A DNA stretch of 64,000 nt from Staphylococcus sp. IVB6240 (GCF_025558425.1 NZ_CP094718.1:124001-188000); one strand, 5' to 3'; counted from the stretch's first letter, positions 1 to 8,808 are shown. Notes: generated by a model not told the origin, from the sequence alone. Made by a program: numbers and translations.

Positions 1-104
1 AAGAAAAGGTAAATAGTTCTTATTAAATTGAATGTTACAATTAAGGCCACAATTATCCATGTAGGTGTGTGTAAGCCATTTAAATACTCTAGTAAATATT
101 TCAC
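1..104 (-). CDS. N-terminus of a small hydrophobic protein, cut by the window edge
   Basis: Reading leftward from a GTG codon at 104 there is an open frame to the window edge, preceded by a good AAGGAGA ribosome site 6-7 bases away. The 34 visible residues begin MKYLLEYLNGLHTPTW and continue into a hydrophobic stretch (WIIVALIVTF), so a membrane segment is likely. I do not recognise the family. It is divergent from the SdpI-like gene at 228. The only support is the start signal and the hydrophobic pattern, because most of the gene lies outside the window. Confidence 0.4.
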   Translation of the reverse strand, partial: MKYLLEYLNGLHTPTWIIVALIVTFNLIRTIYLF

Positions 105-227
105 TAACCTTCTCCTTAATTAATTACTATATTTTATCATAAAAGACTATCTCTCACTTTTTATAATATTTATGCTAGAGGACCTGAACAAATACTCTAT
201 AATTTAACTAGTAAAAGGAGTTTACCA

Positions 228-563
228 ATGATCTTACTCATAAGCAGTTTCATTAGTTTAATGATCACACGCCTATTTGTGGGTGCACCACCGATACATA
301 TGAATTATTTTTCAGGATTCCGTTCTAAGAAGGCGATGAAGAGTCAAAAGAATTGGGAACGGGCACAAAAGCTTTATACAGAACTATTTGTAAAAGCCTG
401 TCACTATACATGGGTGGTTTCAGTTGTGCCGCTCATCATTGATATTGCTTTATTAATAATGAACAATGATAAGTTATTTATCACTTCGATTATTTCCCAG
501 GTGATTATCTTCTTTTTAGTTCACTTTGTGGTGTATTGGAAAGTCAATCGACAGTTAGATTAG
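228..563 (+). CDS. SdpI/YfhL-family membrane protein
   Basis: A 111-aa protein with a hydrophobic N-terminus, then the motif GFRSKKAMKSQKNWERAQK (about residues 28-46), then two hydrophobic segments near residues 60-80 and 83-104. The G-[YF]-R-[ST]-x-x-[AS]-M-x-[SN]-x-x-x-W-x-x-A pattern is the signature of the SdpI family, whose best-known member gives Bacillus immunity to the SdpC toxin. The family is usually longer, so this is a short form, and no SdpC-like toxin gene is seen beside it; a cannibalism role should not be assumed. The start follows AAAGGAG with good spacing. The family call rests on motif recognition. Confidence 0.7.
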   Translation: MILLISSFISLMITRLFVGAPPIHMNYFSGFRSKKAMKSQKNWERAQKLYTELFVKACHYTWVVSVVPLIIDIALLIMNNDKLFITSIISQVIIFFLVHFVVYWKVNRQLD

Positions 564-636
564 TCATGTAGTATCTGTGTTAAGGTTTGCATAGGGGAAT
601 GTATGGTTGAAAAATAAGCACGATAGAGGAGGCAAT

Positions 637-768
637 ATGGATAAAGAGAAACCGTCTATGCCAAAGTCACAACAAGTCTTACTAGCAATTATCATTGTTT
701 TACTTGTTGCTGAAGTCATTCTAACGCTGTTCTTTATTTCAGTCAGTTCACTGGTTTTAAAGGATTAA
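637..768 (+). CDS. Small single-pass membrane protein (43 aa)
   Basis: A 43-codon frame starts at ATG 637 behind GAGGAGG and ends with TAA at 766-768. The product has a short hydrophilic head (MDKEKPSMPKSQQ) followed by one strongly hydrophobic segment of about 24 residues. The clear ribosome site and the membrane-helix pattern make this a plausible real small gene, co-directional with the SdpI-like gene. Function unknown. Confidence 0.5.
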   Translation: MDKEKPSMPKSQQVLLAIIIVLLVAEVILTLFFISVSSLVLKD

Positions 769-840
769 CAGTTGTACATGGTCTTTTGATGATGTTGTTT
801 GGAATACGAGAAATGAAGAGAAAAGAACGCTAAATAAATA

Positions 841-877
841 TCCCCCAACGAACACTTCACGGTGTATCGCTGGGGGA
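841..877. terminator. Intrinsic terminator after xylT (possibly bidirectional)
   Basis: CCCCCA at 842-847 pairs with TGGGGG at 871-876, with the stem extended inward by CGA/TCG and by ACAC (852-855)/GTGT (862-865). A T-rich tail follows on the + side (TTGTTGTTATTTTT). It lies just past the xylT stop on the minus strand, so it closes the xyl operon and possibly also the genes on the + strand. Confidence 0.7.
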
Positions 878-883
878 TTGTTG

Positions 884-2272
884 TTATTTTTGCCATACGT
901 TTTCGAGTTCTTCGAGTGTTTTGCCTTTTGTTTCTGGGATGAATTTCCAGATGAAGAGGCCAGATAAGATACACATCAATGCGTAGAATCCGTATGTGAA
1001 TGTACCGCTGAATGCCATCATAGACGGATATGTTGATGTGATGGTAAAGTTTGCGAGCCATTGTGCTGCAACGGCAATGGCCATGGCACCACTACGAATA
1101 CGGTTCGGGAAGATTTCAGAGAGTAATACCCATGTAATCGGACCCCAACTCATCATGAATGACGCTGTGTAGATAACCATGAATAACAGTGTGATGATGC
1201 CGAATGTCCCGTTTGCTGTAAGGACACTCATGCCTATCATACCGATGGCCATACCTGTTGAACCGATAATCAGTAATGGTTTACGGCCAAATTTGTCGAC
1301 ATATAAGATAGCGACAACGGTAAAGATAACGTTGACTAAGCCCATCACAACGGTTTGAACCATAGCTGCGTTACCACCTGCACCGAGTTGTTCAAAGATA
1401 CGTGGTGCGTAGTACAGTGCGACGTTGATACCGATAAATTGTTGGAAGATGGATAGGAAAATCCCAACAATAACGACTGTTTTACCAAAACTGAAAAGTG
1501 GTGCTTTGATATCTGTTTCATTATTTTTCGTTGATACAATGTCATTAAAAACTTTTTGTGCATGGTCGGCGGATGTATAGATTTTGTTCAGTACAGACAA
1601 TGCTTCTTGTTCTTTGTTGATCAATGTTAAGTAACGTGGTGTTTCTGGCACGAAGAACAACAAACAGAAGAAGACAGCTGCTGGAATGGCTTCTGTTGCG
1701 AACATATAGCGCCAACCGATTGTTTGGATCCAATCGAGTGTTTCTCCATAGATGATGCCATAGTTAACGAAGTATACAACGAGCATCCCGAAGATAATCG
1801 CGAACTGGTTGAATGATACCAAACGTCCACGAATACTAGAAGGTGAGATTTCACTGATATATACTGGTGAAATCGCTGATGCTAGACCGACACCAATCCC
1901 ACCAATGACACGATAAATATTAAACATAATCAGTAATGCAAGTGTTGGTTCGCCAGGTGTGAAGAATAAAAATTCCGGATAGCCTGACAGTAATGCTGAA
2001 ATGATGAATAGAATAGCCGCAACTTGTAATGTACGTTTACGACCTAATCGGCTAGAAAGTGTTGATGATAGAATCCCACCGATCACACACCCGATTAAAG
2101 CACTTGAAACGGTAAGGCCGTGAATCAGATCGTTATAATCTGCTGTAATATATTTTTGTAATGATTGCTCGGCACCAGAGATTACGGCTGTATCATAACC
2201 GAATAACAAGCCACCGAGCGTTGCGATTAAGGCAATAGTGAAAATGAATTTTTTATTATCATAGTTTCTCAT
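884..2272 (-). CDS. xylT: D-xylose:H+ symporter, MFS sugar porter
   Basis: A 462-aa protein of the major facilitator sugar-porter family with about 12 membrane helices. Family motifs visible are GGLLFGYDTAVISGA near the N-terminus, the loop SSRLGRKRT after helix 2, FVPETPRYL before the central loop, FGRKPLL in the second half, and FIPETKGKTLEELE at the C-terminus. It is the last gene of the xylA-xylB-xylT operon, which supports D-xylose uptake by proton symport, as with XylT/XylE/AraE relatives. The start MRNYDNKK is chosen because AAGGGG sits 9 bases upstream; the ATG 9 bases earlier would touch the ribosome site. Arabinose transport is an alternative, but the operon argues for xylose. Confidence 0.85.
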   Translation of the reverse strand: MRNYDNKKFIFTIALIATLGGLLFGYDTAVISGAEQSLQKYITADYNDLIHGLTVSSALIGCVIGGILSSTLSSRLGRKRTLQVAAILFIISALLSGYPEFLFFTPGEPTLALLIMFNIYRVIGGIGVGLASAISPVYISEISPSSIRGRLVSFNQFAIIFGMLVVYFVNYGIIYGETLDWIQTIGWRYMFATEAIPAAVFFCLLFFVPETPRYLTLINKEQEALSVLNKIYTSADHAQKVFNDIVSTKNNETDIKAPLFSFGKTVVIVGIFLSIFQQFIGINVALYYAPRIFEQLGAGGNAAMVQTVVMGLVNVIFTVVAILYVDKFGRKPLLIIGSTGMAIGMIGMSVLTANGTFGIITLLFMVIYTASFMMSWGPITWVLLSEIFPNRIRSGAMAIAVAAQWLANFTITSTYPSMMAFSGTFTYGFYALMCILSGLFIWKFIPETKGKTLEELENVWQK

Positions 2273-2289
2273 GGAATGCATCCCCTTGT

Positions 2290-3780
2290 TTATTTGAATG
2301 ACAGTAACTGTTGAGAAATGCTTTGTGTGTGTTGATAAACTGACTGGTAGATTGGGAACAGTTTCTGATAAATTTGGTGCTGTTCTGCGTTTGGTTGAAC
2401 GGTCTCTTTGTAACTAATCCATTGTTCACGAATGTCTTGGAAGTCTTCAAACCAACCAGAACCCATGGCTGCAAGAATTGCTGCACCGTAAGCAGGTCCT
2501 TGTTCCTGCGTCAGTGTGATAATCTGCGCATTAAAGATATCTGCTTGAATTTGGCGCCAATTTGCATTTTTGGCACCGCCACCAATTGAGACAATTTGTG
2601 ATATTGGTGTACCACTCTGGCGAATGATATTAACGCTCTCGTGAATAGAGAAAGTAATCCCTTCAATGACAGCACGTTTCAGGTCATGATCCGTTGTTGT
2701 CGCATCAAGGCCTGTAAAGCTACTGCGTATGGTTGTGTCGTTATAAGGTGTACGTTCACCGAGAAGATATGGTGTGAATAATAAACCATTTGCTCCGGCC
2801 TTCGTTTTCTCTAAACCTTCAAGAAATTGTTCAAAGTCTTCATCTGGACGTAAAAGCTTTTTGAGCCAGCCCAAGCTGTAACCTGCCGATAGCGTCACGC
2901 CCATCATGTAGTTCTGGTTAGGGACACAGTGGTTAAAGTAATGGACACTGCCATCATTCTCGAACTGTGGATCATTTTGGATAGACAGTGCGACACCAGA
3001 TGTCCCGATGCTGACCATTTGTGTTTTGTCGTCCGTAATACCAGAACCGAGTGCGCCACATGCGTTATCAGCGCCACCTTGATAAATAGCGACATCATGT
3101 GAAATGCCAAGTTGTTGCTTGATAGCGTCTGTCAGTACACCATTTTCACCATGTGACGGAATGATGTCCGGTAAAATTTCTTCACGAATGTCTAATTGTT
3201 GTAATAAAGGATTCGACCATGTGCCTTCTTTAACATTAAACAGTGATGTTCCTGATGCATCAGATGGTTCGCTGAAGATATTGCCTGTCAGACGGTAGGC
3301 GATATAGTCTTTCGGTAACATGATTTTATGAATGCGATTGTAATGATCTGGTTCATGGCGACGGACCCACATTAACTTCGGTAGGGTAAAGCCTTCTAAT
3401 ACCGTGTTTTGCGTTTCCTTTAAGAACGTTTCTAACCCGACTGTATCAAGTAATGCGTGAACCTCATCAGCCGTACGTGTATCGTTCCATAAAATAGCAG
3501 GGCGAATGACATTACCTTGATCATCAATGGTTACGAGGCCATGCATTTGTCCAGAAAAGCTAATACCTACAATGTCCTGTGCGTCAGCTTGTTTAAAAAA
3601 GTATGTGAGACTCTCGATCGTGGCTTGATACCATACTTCCGGATCCATCTCGCTATATCCAGAGTGTGGGTGGTCTGTATGATAAGAGACTCTGTATTGA
3701 TCTACAACGTCTCCCTCCATATTGACTTTAAGACTTTTCAAGCCGCTCGTACCGATGTCCATGCCAATAACATAGTTCAT
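2290..3780 (-). CDS. xylB: Xylulokinase
   Basis: A 496-aa FGGY-family sugar kinase that phosphorylates D-xylulose to xylulose 5-phosphate. The N-terminal phosphate-binding stretch is GMDIGTSGLK, followed by SFSGQMHGL, ILWNDTRT, SDASGTSLF, GGADNACGALGSG and SIGTSG, with the C-terminal nucleotide-binding motif SIGGGAKNANWRQIQADIF. Length fits XylB (about 480-500). An earlier ATG at 3789 overlaps the xylA stop (ATGA), but the ribosome site GAAGG directly abuts it; the ATG at 3780 has 9-base spacing and begins with the conserved MNYVIGMDIGT, so I prefer it. It is tightly coupled to xylA and followed by xylT. Confidence 0.93.
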   Translation of the reverse strand: MNYVIGMDIGTSGLKSLKVNMEGDVVDQYRVSYHTDHPHSGYSEMDPEVWYQATIESLTYFFKQADAQDIVGISFSGQMHGLVTIDDQGNVIRPAILWNDTRTADEVHALLDTVGLETFLKETQNTVLEGFTLPKLMWVRRHEPDHYNRIHKIMLPKDYIAYRLTGNIFSEPSDASGTSLFNVKEGTWSNPLLQQLDIREEILPDIIPSHGENGVLTDAIKQQLGISHDVAIYQGGADNACGALGSGITDDKTQMVSIGTSGVALSIQNDPQFENDGSVHYFNHCVPNQNYMMGVTLSAGYSLGWLKKLLRPDEDFEQFLEGLEKTKAGANGLLFTPYLLGERTPYNDTTIRSSFTGLDATTTDHDLKRAVIEGITFSIHESVNIIRQSGTPISQIVSIGGGAKNANWRQIQADIFNAQIITLTQEQGPAYGAAILAAMGSGWFEDFQDIREQWISYKETVQPNAEQHQIYQKLFPIYQSVYQHTQSISQQLLSFK

Positions 3781-3785
3781 ATGGA

Positions 3786-5108
3786 TCATCCTTCGTTGTT
3801 AATCGTTAAAATATATTGATTAATGCGTGACTTGATGACTTCTAAGCGATCAGATTCTAGCTCGATATCGCCAAGTTCTAATGCATGTGCTTCTAACTCC
3901 GCAAATGAAGTAGCATCATTCACAATTTTTGCACCTAAGCCTTCTTTATATGATGCATATTTATTGTCGACGATGTCTTCAAAGAAACGATCTTCAATCA
4001 TTTTGTGTGCAATACGTAAGCCAAGTGCGAAAGCATCCATACCTACGATGTGCGTTAAAACTAAATCTTCTTGAGCAAATGATGTACGTCTTGGTTTTGC
4101 ATCGAAGTTAAGACCGCCCGGAGTCAAACCACCATTTTTCAAGATTTCATACATCGCAAGTGTTGTTTCATAAACATCTGATGGGAATTCATCTGTATCC
4201 CAACCAAGTAACGGATGACCTTGGTTCGCATCCACAGAACCTAACATGCCATTGTCACGCGCATAGCGTAATTCGTGTTGGAATGTATGTCCTGCAAGTG
4301 TTGCGTGGTTCGCTTCAATATTGAATTTGAAGACATCCTCTAAGCCGTATTTTTGTAAGAATGCATGTGCTGTCGCAACATCCGTATCATATTGATGTGA
4401 AGTTGGCTCTTTTGGTTTTGGTTCGATTAAGAATTGACCTGTAAAGCCAATTTCATCTGCGTATGCTTTTGCCATTTTGAAGAAACGTGCTAAGTTATCT
4501 AACTCCAACTTCATGTCCGTGTTGAGTAAGCTTTCATAACCTTCACGGCCACCCCAGAATACAAAGTTTTCAGCATCTAATTTTTTTGCGATTTCCAATG
4601 ATTTTTTTACTTTTGCTGCTGAATAGGCGAATACATCTGCATGAGATGAAGTTGCTGCACCGTGAACAAAACGTTCATGTGTAAAGTTGTTTGCTGTATT
4701 CCATAATAACTTCTTACCAGTTTCATCCATTTTTTCTTTGATTAAGTCTGTAATGACATCTAAGTTTGCATTTGTTTCAGCTAATGTTTTGCCTTCAGGT
4801 GCGATATCAACATCGTGGAAACAGAAATATTCAATACCTGTTTTGTCCATAAATTCAAAAATCGCTTCTACACGTGCTTTTGCTTTATCCATTTCATCTA
4901 ACTGATCCCAATCACGTTGTGCTGTTCCTACACCGAATGGGTCAGATAAGTCTGCAGTGAATGTATGCCAGTAAGCGACACTGAATCTTAAATGTTCTTT
5001 CATTGTTTTGTCGCCAATTTTTTCATCTGCGTTGTAATACTTAAAGCTAAATGGGTTTGTTGATGTGGGTCCTTCATAAGTTACTTTGTCTATATTGAAA
5101 TATGTCAT
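3786..5108 (-). CDS. xylA: Xylose isomerase
   Basis: A 440-aa xylose isomerase interconverting D-xylose and D-xylulose with two divalent metal ions. Visible signatures are [12 protein letters not shown] (catalytic His and Asp), [11 protein letters not shown], the metal/substrate loop [31 protein letters not shown], and [20 protein letters not shown]. Length is that of the class II enzymes of Firmicutes. The start [13 protein letters not shown] is preceded by AGGAGG eight bases upstream; six extra upstream codons in the open frame lack a ribosome site. It is the first gene of xylA-xylB-xylT, with promoter, XylR operator and cre directly upstream. Confidence 0.95.
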   Translation of the reverse strand: MTYFNIDKVTYEGPTSTNPFSFKYYNADEKIGDKTMKEHLRFSVAYWHTFTADLSDPFGVGTAQRDWDQLDEMDKAKARVEAIFEFMDKTGIEYFCFHDVDIAPEGKTLAETNANLDVITDLIKEKMDETGKKLLWNTANNFTHERFVHGAATSSHADVFAYSAAKVKKSLEIAKKLDAENFVFWGGREGYESLLNTDMKLELDNLARFFKMAKAYADEIGFTGQFLIEPKPKEPTSHQYDTDVATAHAFLQKYGLEDVFKFNIEANHATLAGHTFQHELRYARDNGMLGSVDANQGHPLLGWDTDEFPSDVYETTLAMYEILKNGGLTPGGLNFDAKPRRTSFAQEDLVLTHIVGMDAFALGLRIAHKMIEDRFFEDIVDNKYASYKEGLGAKIVNDATSFAELEAHALELGDIELESDRLEVIKSRINQYILTINNEG

Positions 5109-5126
5109 AGAGAAAACCTCCTGCAT

Positions 5127-5153
5127 GTTAGTTTGTTTAATAAATTAACTAAC
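5127..5153. promoter_or_regulatory. XylR operator
   Basis: The dyad GTTAGTT (5127-5133) / AACTAAC (5147-5153), with further symmetric TTTA/TAAA in the centre, closely resembles the Bacillus/Staphylococcus xyl operator (TTAGTTTGTTT followed by an inverted copy). It lies between the xylA -10 box and the ribosome site, so bound XylR would block transcription in the absence of xylose. Confidence 0.8.
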
Positions 5154-5156
5154 TAG

Positions 5157-5185
5157 AATATAGCACCTTTTTAAAATTTTGTAAA
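5157..5185 (-). promoter_or_regulatory. xylA promoter
   Basis: On the minus strand TTTACA (5185-5180) and TATATT (5162-5157) are separated by 17 bases, a near-ideal sigma-A promoter. It is followed by the XylR operator and preceded by, and overlapping with, a cre-like site. Confidence 0.75.
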
Positions 5186-5194
5186 CGTTTTCGT
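5179..5194. promoter_or_regulatory. Catabolite-responsive element (cre) at xylA promoter
   Basis: TTGTAAACGTTTTCGT matches the CcpA site consensus WTGNAAACGNWNNCWW at all but one position and covers the -35 box of the xylA promoter. CcpA binding here would give glucose repression of the xylose genes, as known for other xyl operons. Confidence 0.65.
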
Positions 5195-5195
5195 A

Positions 5196-5228
5196 AATAA
5201 AAAAGACAACCCGAATTTGGATTGTCTT
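5196..5228 (-). terminator. Terminator of xylR
   Basis: AAGACAA (5203-5209) pairs with TTGTCTT (5222-5228), plus two inner C-G pairs; reading leftward the hairpin is followed by a run of six T. It sits immediately after the xylR stop codon and separates xylR from the xylA promoter. Confidence 0.75.
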
Positions 5229-5229
5229 G

Positions 5230-6384
5230 TTAGGATGAAAAATCAAGTTTGATATTATCGATATCGAGAATCTTTTGTGTGATGCCTAAAGCACCACCAA
5301 ACAGCGTCGCATATTGGACATTGGAAGTCAGTCGAATCATCGCTGCATCATGAGAATAAGCATGGAGCTTGCCTTGAATGTGGATTAAGATATCAGGAAT
5401 TTCATTCATAATTGGGCAGTTGATAAAAATATGTGCTGGATTTAGCTGGATTGAAAAGTTATGAATAAGTACAGTAATTCGGTCAATAAAGTTTGCGATT
5501 TCTTCATGTACCATTGGATGTTGCGCTTTGTAATAAGTTGCGATGGTCTCTAACGTAAGCGGTTCATCTAAACGATCACGAAGACGTGAAATCAGCGCAT
5601 CTTGAGAACAAATATTTTCAATTTTGTCATAGTGTGCAGGCTGTGTATCTGTAACAAGAACTAGCGATCGCCCAATCTCACCAGCACTACCATCCGCCCC
5701 ACGATAAAGTTGGTTATTCAATATGAGTCCAGCACCAATCCCTTTATGAATACTAAGTGTAGCTAGACTTTCCGTACACGTATGATTGCGTAGCGCATGT
5801 TCATACAAGGCAGCCAAGTTTGCTTCATTTTCAATAAGTATAGGCACTTGCGCATATTGTTCTAAACGATTTGCTACGGAGATGTCGCCTAACTCGAGGA
5901 ATGGCAATGTACGAATCGAGCGGTCTTGATTGACAATCCCGTGGATAGACACCGCAATACCAAGCAAACCGTGTTGTGTACCCAGTTGGTTGGTTGGATC
6001 TAGTTTTTCTTCCACAATCGCTAAAGCTTGTGCCATTGTTTTTTCAGAAAGTGGATAGGATTCATAATTTATGATTTGGCCATCAAATGCATTCGCCATC
6101 ATATCTACAGAATCATAAGTAAAATCCAGTGATACGGTATAACAAAAGTCAGGGTTAATTTCGAGTAAGATTGTTTTTCGTCCACCCTTTTTCGTACTTT
6201 CCCCTTGACCAGCCTCTCGAATCACTTTTTGCGTTTTTAAGCGATTGACAACACTTGAAATCGTCGCCTTATTCGTATTTGTTAATCGTGCAATCTCCGT
6301 CATAGAAATTGGTTTATGATTAAAAATCGCCTTCAGTACCATCTGATCATTGGCAGTAAAGGCTAAGTGTTGCATCTGTTTCAT
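5230..6384 (-). CDS. xylR: Xylose operon repressor, ROK family
   Basis: A 384-aa ROK-type repressor. The N-terminus is a winged helix-turn-helix (residues about 20-65: MTEIARLTNTNKATISSVV, then VIREAGQGESTKKGGR). The ROK domain follows, with GIAVSIHGIVN, ILIENEANLAALYEH, SIHKGIGAGLILNNQL, and GSAGEIGRS; the ROK zinc motif CxCGxxGC is reduced, as in other XylR proteins. Xylose is expected to release it from the operator upstream of xylA. The start has AAAGGGG at good spacing. Gene order xylR-xylA-xylB-xylT on one strand resembles S. xylosus, with a terminator after xylR so that xylA has its own promoter. Confidence 0.9.
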   Translation of the reverse strand: MKQMQHLAFTANDQMVLKAIFNHKPISMTEIARLTNTNKATISSVVNRLKTQKVIREAGQGESTKKGGRKTILLEINPDFCYTVSLDFTYDSVDMMANAFDGQIINYESYPLSEKTMAQALAIVEEKLDPTNQLGTQHGLLGIAVSIHGIVNQDRSIRTLPFLELGDISVANRLEQYAQVPILIENEANLAALYEHALRNHTCTESLATLSIHKGIGAGLILNNQLYRGADGSAGEIGRSLVLVTDTQPAHYDKIENICSQDALISRLRDRLDEPLTLETIATYYKAQHPMVHEEIANFIDRITVLIHNFSIQLNPAHIFINCPIMNEIPDILIHIQGKLHAYSHDAAMIRLTSNVQYATLFGGALGITQKILDIDNIKLDFSS

Positions 6385-6722
6385 TGTGCATACCCCTTTA
6401 ATATGTTCTTACTGCGTAGACATTAGACAGGTATCTCGTAAACAACCTGTTATTAATAATACATAAGTATAGCACTAAATCGTGGCATGTGTCGTGAAAA
6501 GGGAAAAGAGATGGGGAGGAATAGATATGAGGCAGAATTGTTTAACATGTATGTAACTTGCACGTAACTTTCTCTTGCATTAGTCAGTTTATAGATGGTG
6601 GCTATATAATATTTTTAAATGACTTACATAAAAAAACTTCCGTAATTTGAAGAATACATATATACTACTTATATGTATAACCATCATATTTTTGAAATAT
6701 GATAAATAAGAAGGTGTTTAAT
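6385..6722. other. Intergenic region between divergent xylR and fic genes
   Basis: About 340 AT-rich bases with no supported gene. It must hold the promoters of xylR (leftward) and of the Fic gene (rightward). A TATAAT at 6605-6610 is a possible -10 box for fic but has no well-spaced -35 partner, so I assign no promoter. Confidence 0.4.
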
Positions 6723-7943
6723 ATGTCATATAAATCATTAAAAACTGTTTTTCATATGTATGGGTTAGAAGAAGTGAAAAAAGAATATGAGCTGAGAATC
6801 AATAGTTTTTCGACTTATTTGATAGGTTTAGAAATTCATCCAATTCAGGATGAGAAACAAAAAACTTCTATTTCATATCCATTATTTTTCACTATGACAA
6901 AGAAGCTGACTTCTCATTTAGAAACGGTATTACGCAATACGGCGAAAATCAAAACGTTATCTATGCTATTACCAGATGTGGCAAATCACGCATACATGAG
7001 ACATTTATTAATTAATGAATTACAAAGTACGAATGAAACTGAGAATATTAGAAGTACCAAACAAGAAATTGCGGCATCAATTAACAAGGTTAAATCCAAC
7101 CATAAACGATTTGATGGATTGGTTAGTCAATATATGATGATGAACGATGATGACGGAGAAATAAATGTAATTTCAGATATTAGACAGCTCTTTGATAAAT
7201 TGGTGTCAACTGAGATCAAAGAGAAAGATATGCCAGATGGTGTTATGTTTAGAAAAAACCCTGTTGGTGTACATGATGGATCTAGAGATAGATGGGTGCA
7301 TAGAAACGTCGCAAGTGAACAAGAAATCATTGAATACTTACAGGGGATGCTTACGTTTATCAAATATGATGAGGCACCTCAAATATTCAAAATGATGGCA
7401 AGTCATTTTATCTTTGAATATATCCATCCGTTTTACGATGGGAATGGACGCGTTGGAAGATATATTTTAGCAAAAATGCTGCATGACACACTCGATCCAT
7501 TTACAGCACTGACTTTTTCATATACGGTCAATCGCAATAAATCAAAATACAATAAGGCATTTGAAAGTACTTCTAACTTTTATAATAAAGGGGAGTTAAC
7601 AATCTTTATAGAAGAAATGTTGGATTTATTGATTGAAGGGCAGCATCAAGTTTTAGAGCGCTTCGAACATAATAAGGTGTTATTAGAAAATTTAAGTAAC
7701 GCATTAGAAAATATAGCATCAGACAAATATGAATACGGTGTTCTATTTATTTTATTACAAGATAAAATATTCGGAAGTCATTATTCGCGTATTCCATTGA
7801 AACAGATTGAAAACGTTACAGAGTTTTCTAGAAATAAAATTAATCATGTCATTCAAAAATATGAAGAGCAACTTGTTCAATTAAAAAGAAATCCTGCTGT
7901 TTACGAGTTGAGTGACGGATTTATTGAGTCATTACTTGCAATT
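6723..7943 (+). CDS. Fic-domain protein, class II (self-inhibited AMP-transferase type)
   Basis: A protein of about 407 aa with the Fic active-site motif HPFYDGNGRVGR at residues 235-246, giving the catalytic His and the phosphate-binding GNGR. Upstream, residues 103-108 read TNETEN, which fits the inhibitory-helix motif [ST]xxxE[GN] of class II Fic proteins, where the glutamate blocks ATP. Such enzymes transfer AMP (or another nucleotide group) to protein hydroxyl groups. The C-terminal part, from about residue 320, may contain a winged-helix segment (RIPLKQIENVTEFSRNKINH). The start is the ATG at 6723, six bases after AAGAAGGTG, rather than the ATG 24 bases earlier. No antitoxin partner is visible, as expected for class II. 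Targets unknown. Confidence 0.8.
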
Positions 7944-7974
7944 TAGCTTTTACTGTTTATCAATAAAAATTATT

Positions 7975-8014
7975 GTTATTCAATAAAATAAGTGATAAAA
8001 TTTTATTGAATAAC
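7975..8014. repeat. Perfect 15-bp inverted repeat overlapping a promoter
   Basis: GTTATTCAATAAAAT (7975-7989) is followed after 10 bases by its exact inverse complement (8000-8014). It is AT-rich, lacks a T-tail and is followed directly by the ribosome site of the next gene, so an operator is more likely than a terminator. A promoter TTGTTA-17-TAAAAT (7973-8001) lies inside it. The nearby YozG-like HTH protein is the natural candidate binder. Confidence 0.65.
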
Positions 8015-8033
8015 GATAAAGGGGTGATGTGTC

Positions 8034-8548
8034 ATGAAAAGAAGTAAGAGAGTTAAGACAGCCAAAAGAGAGTTGAAGATGGAACGTATGGATTTAATAT
8101 CTATTGTATTATTATATGCCTTTTTGATTTTAGGTATTGTAACAGGTATAAAAAACTATTTAAGTATAATGGCTTATTTGAAAATTTAATTCTGCATGCT
8201 TCACTTTCAATTCAGTTACATGCCTTGGTATACATTATTGAACTCATTCTATATTGTGCAATCATTATTTTAACGATAAAGCTGACAAGGACATTTAAAG
8301 GAGAATCCATTTTTTCATGGGATAATGCGAATTTACTTTTATATATTTCTTTATTGATAATTATTTATGCTTTTATCACAAATGTATCTGATTTATTAAT
8401 TCATGTTGAAGGACAATATCAGCATGTGTTAAATCATGACATTATGACATCGACTTTATTATTAGTGATAGGTACATTTATAACGACAGTGGCAACGATA
8501 TACAAAAAATCCTTAGATATTAAAGAAGAACACGACTTAACGATTTAG
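8034..8548 (+). pseudogene. DUF2975 membrane protein, apparently split by a frameshift at an A-run
   Basis: A first frame starts at ATG 8034 behind AAAGGGGTG and encodes 51 aa with one membrane helix, ending at 8189. A second frame, open from well upstream and ending at 8548, encodes about 120 further residues with three membrane helices and the family-typical ending KKSLDIKEEHDLTI. The two join smoothly if the six-A run at 8150-8155 had one more A, giving a 171-aa, four-helix protein, the usual DUF2975 size and layout. DUF2975 genes typically sit directly before a small YozG-like HTH gene, as here. The sequence shows two frames; that it is a broken gene, a phase-variable gene or a sequencing slip is inference. 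The downstream frame alone has no ATG with a good ribosome site (TTG 8225 is only a formal start). Confidence 0.65.
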
Positions 8549-8558
8549 AGGTGCAGTG

Positions 8559-8756
8559 ATGATTAAGATAAAACTGGATGAAGTGTTAAAAGAACGTAAT
8601 GTGTCACTGACAGAATTGTCACAAGCGGTGGATGTCACGATCGCAAACTTATCAATTTTAAAAACGGGTAAAGCCAAGGCAGTACGTTTTAGCACACTGG
8701 AAGCGATTTGTAACTATTTAGAATGTCAACCTGGTGATATTATCGTAAATGAATAA
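8559..8756 (+). CDS. Small HTH regulator, YozG/Xre-like
   Basis: A 65-aa protein that is almost entirely a Cro/C1-type helix-turn-helix domain (LDEVLKERNVSLTELSQAVD, TIANLSILKTGKAKAVR, LEAICNYLECQPGDIIV). This is the short YozG-like family found paired with DUF2975 membrane proteins. The ATG at 8559 is preferred over the GTG one codon earlier because AGAGG is about 7 bases upstream. It starts 10 bases after the DUF2975 frame ends, so the two are co-transcribed; it may act on the inverted repeat at 7975-8014. Confidence 0.8.
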   Translation: MIKIKLDEVLKERNVSLTELSQAVDVTIANLSILKTGKAKAVRFSTLEAICNYLECQPGDIIVNE

Positions 8757-8772
8757 ACCTTTTAATATTACG

Positions 8773-8808
8773 CCACATTTCTGTTTCTAGAGGAGATGTG
8801 GTATTTTT
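8773..8808 (+). terminator. Terminator after the HTH gene
   Basis: CCACAT (8773-8778) pairs with ATGTGG (8796-8801), extended inward by wobble pairs, followed by TATTTTTTTAT. It closes the DUF2975/HTH unit. Confidence 0.75.
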
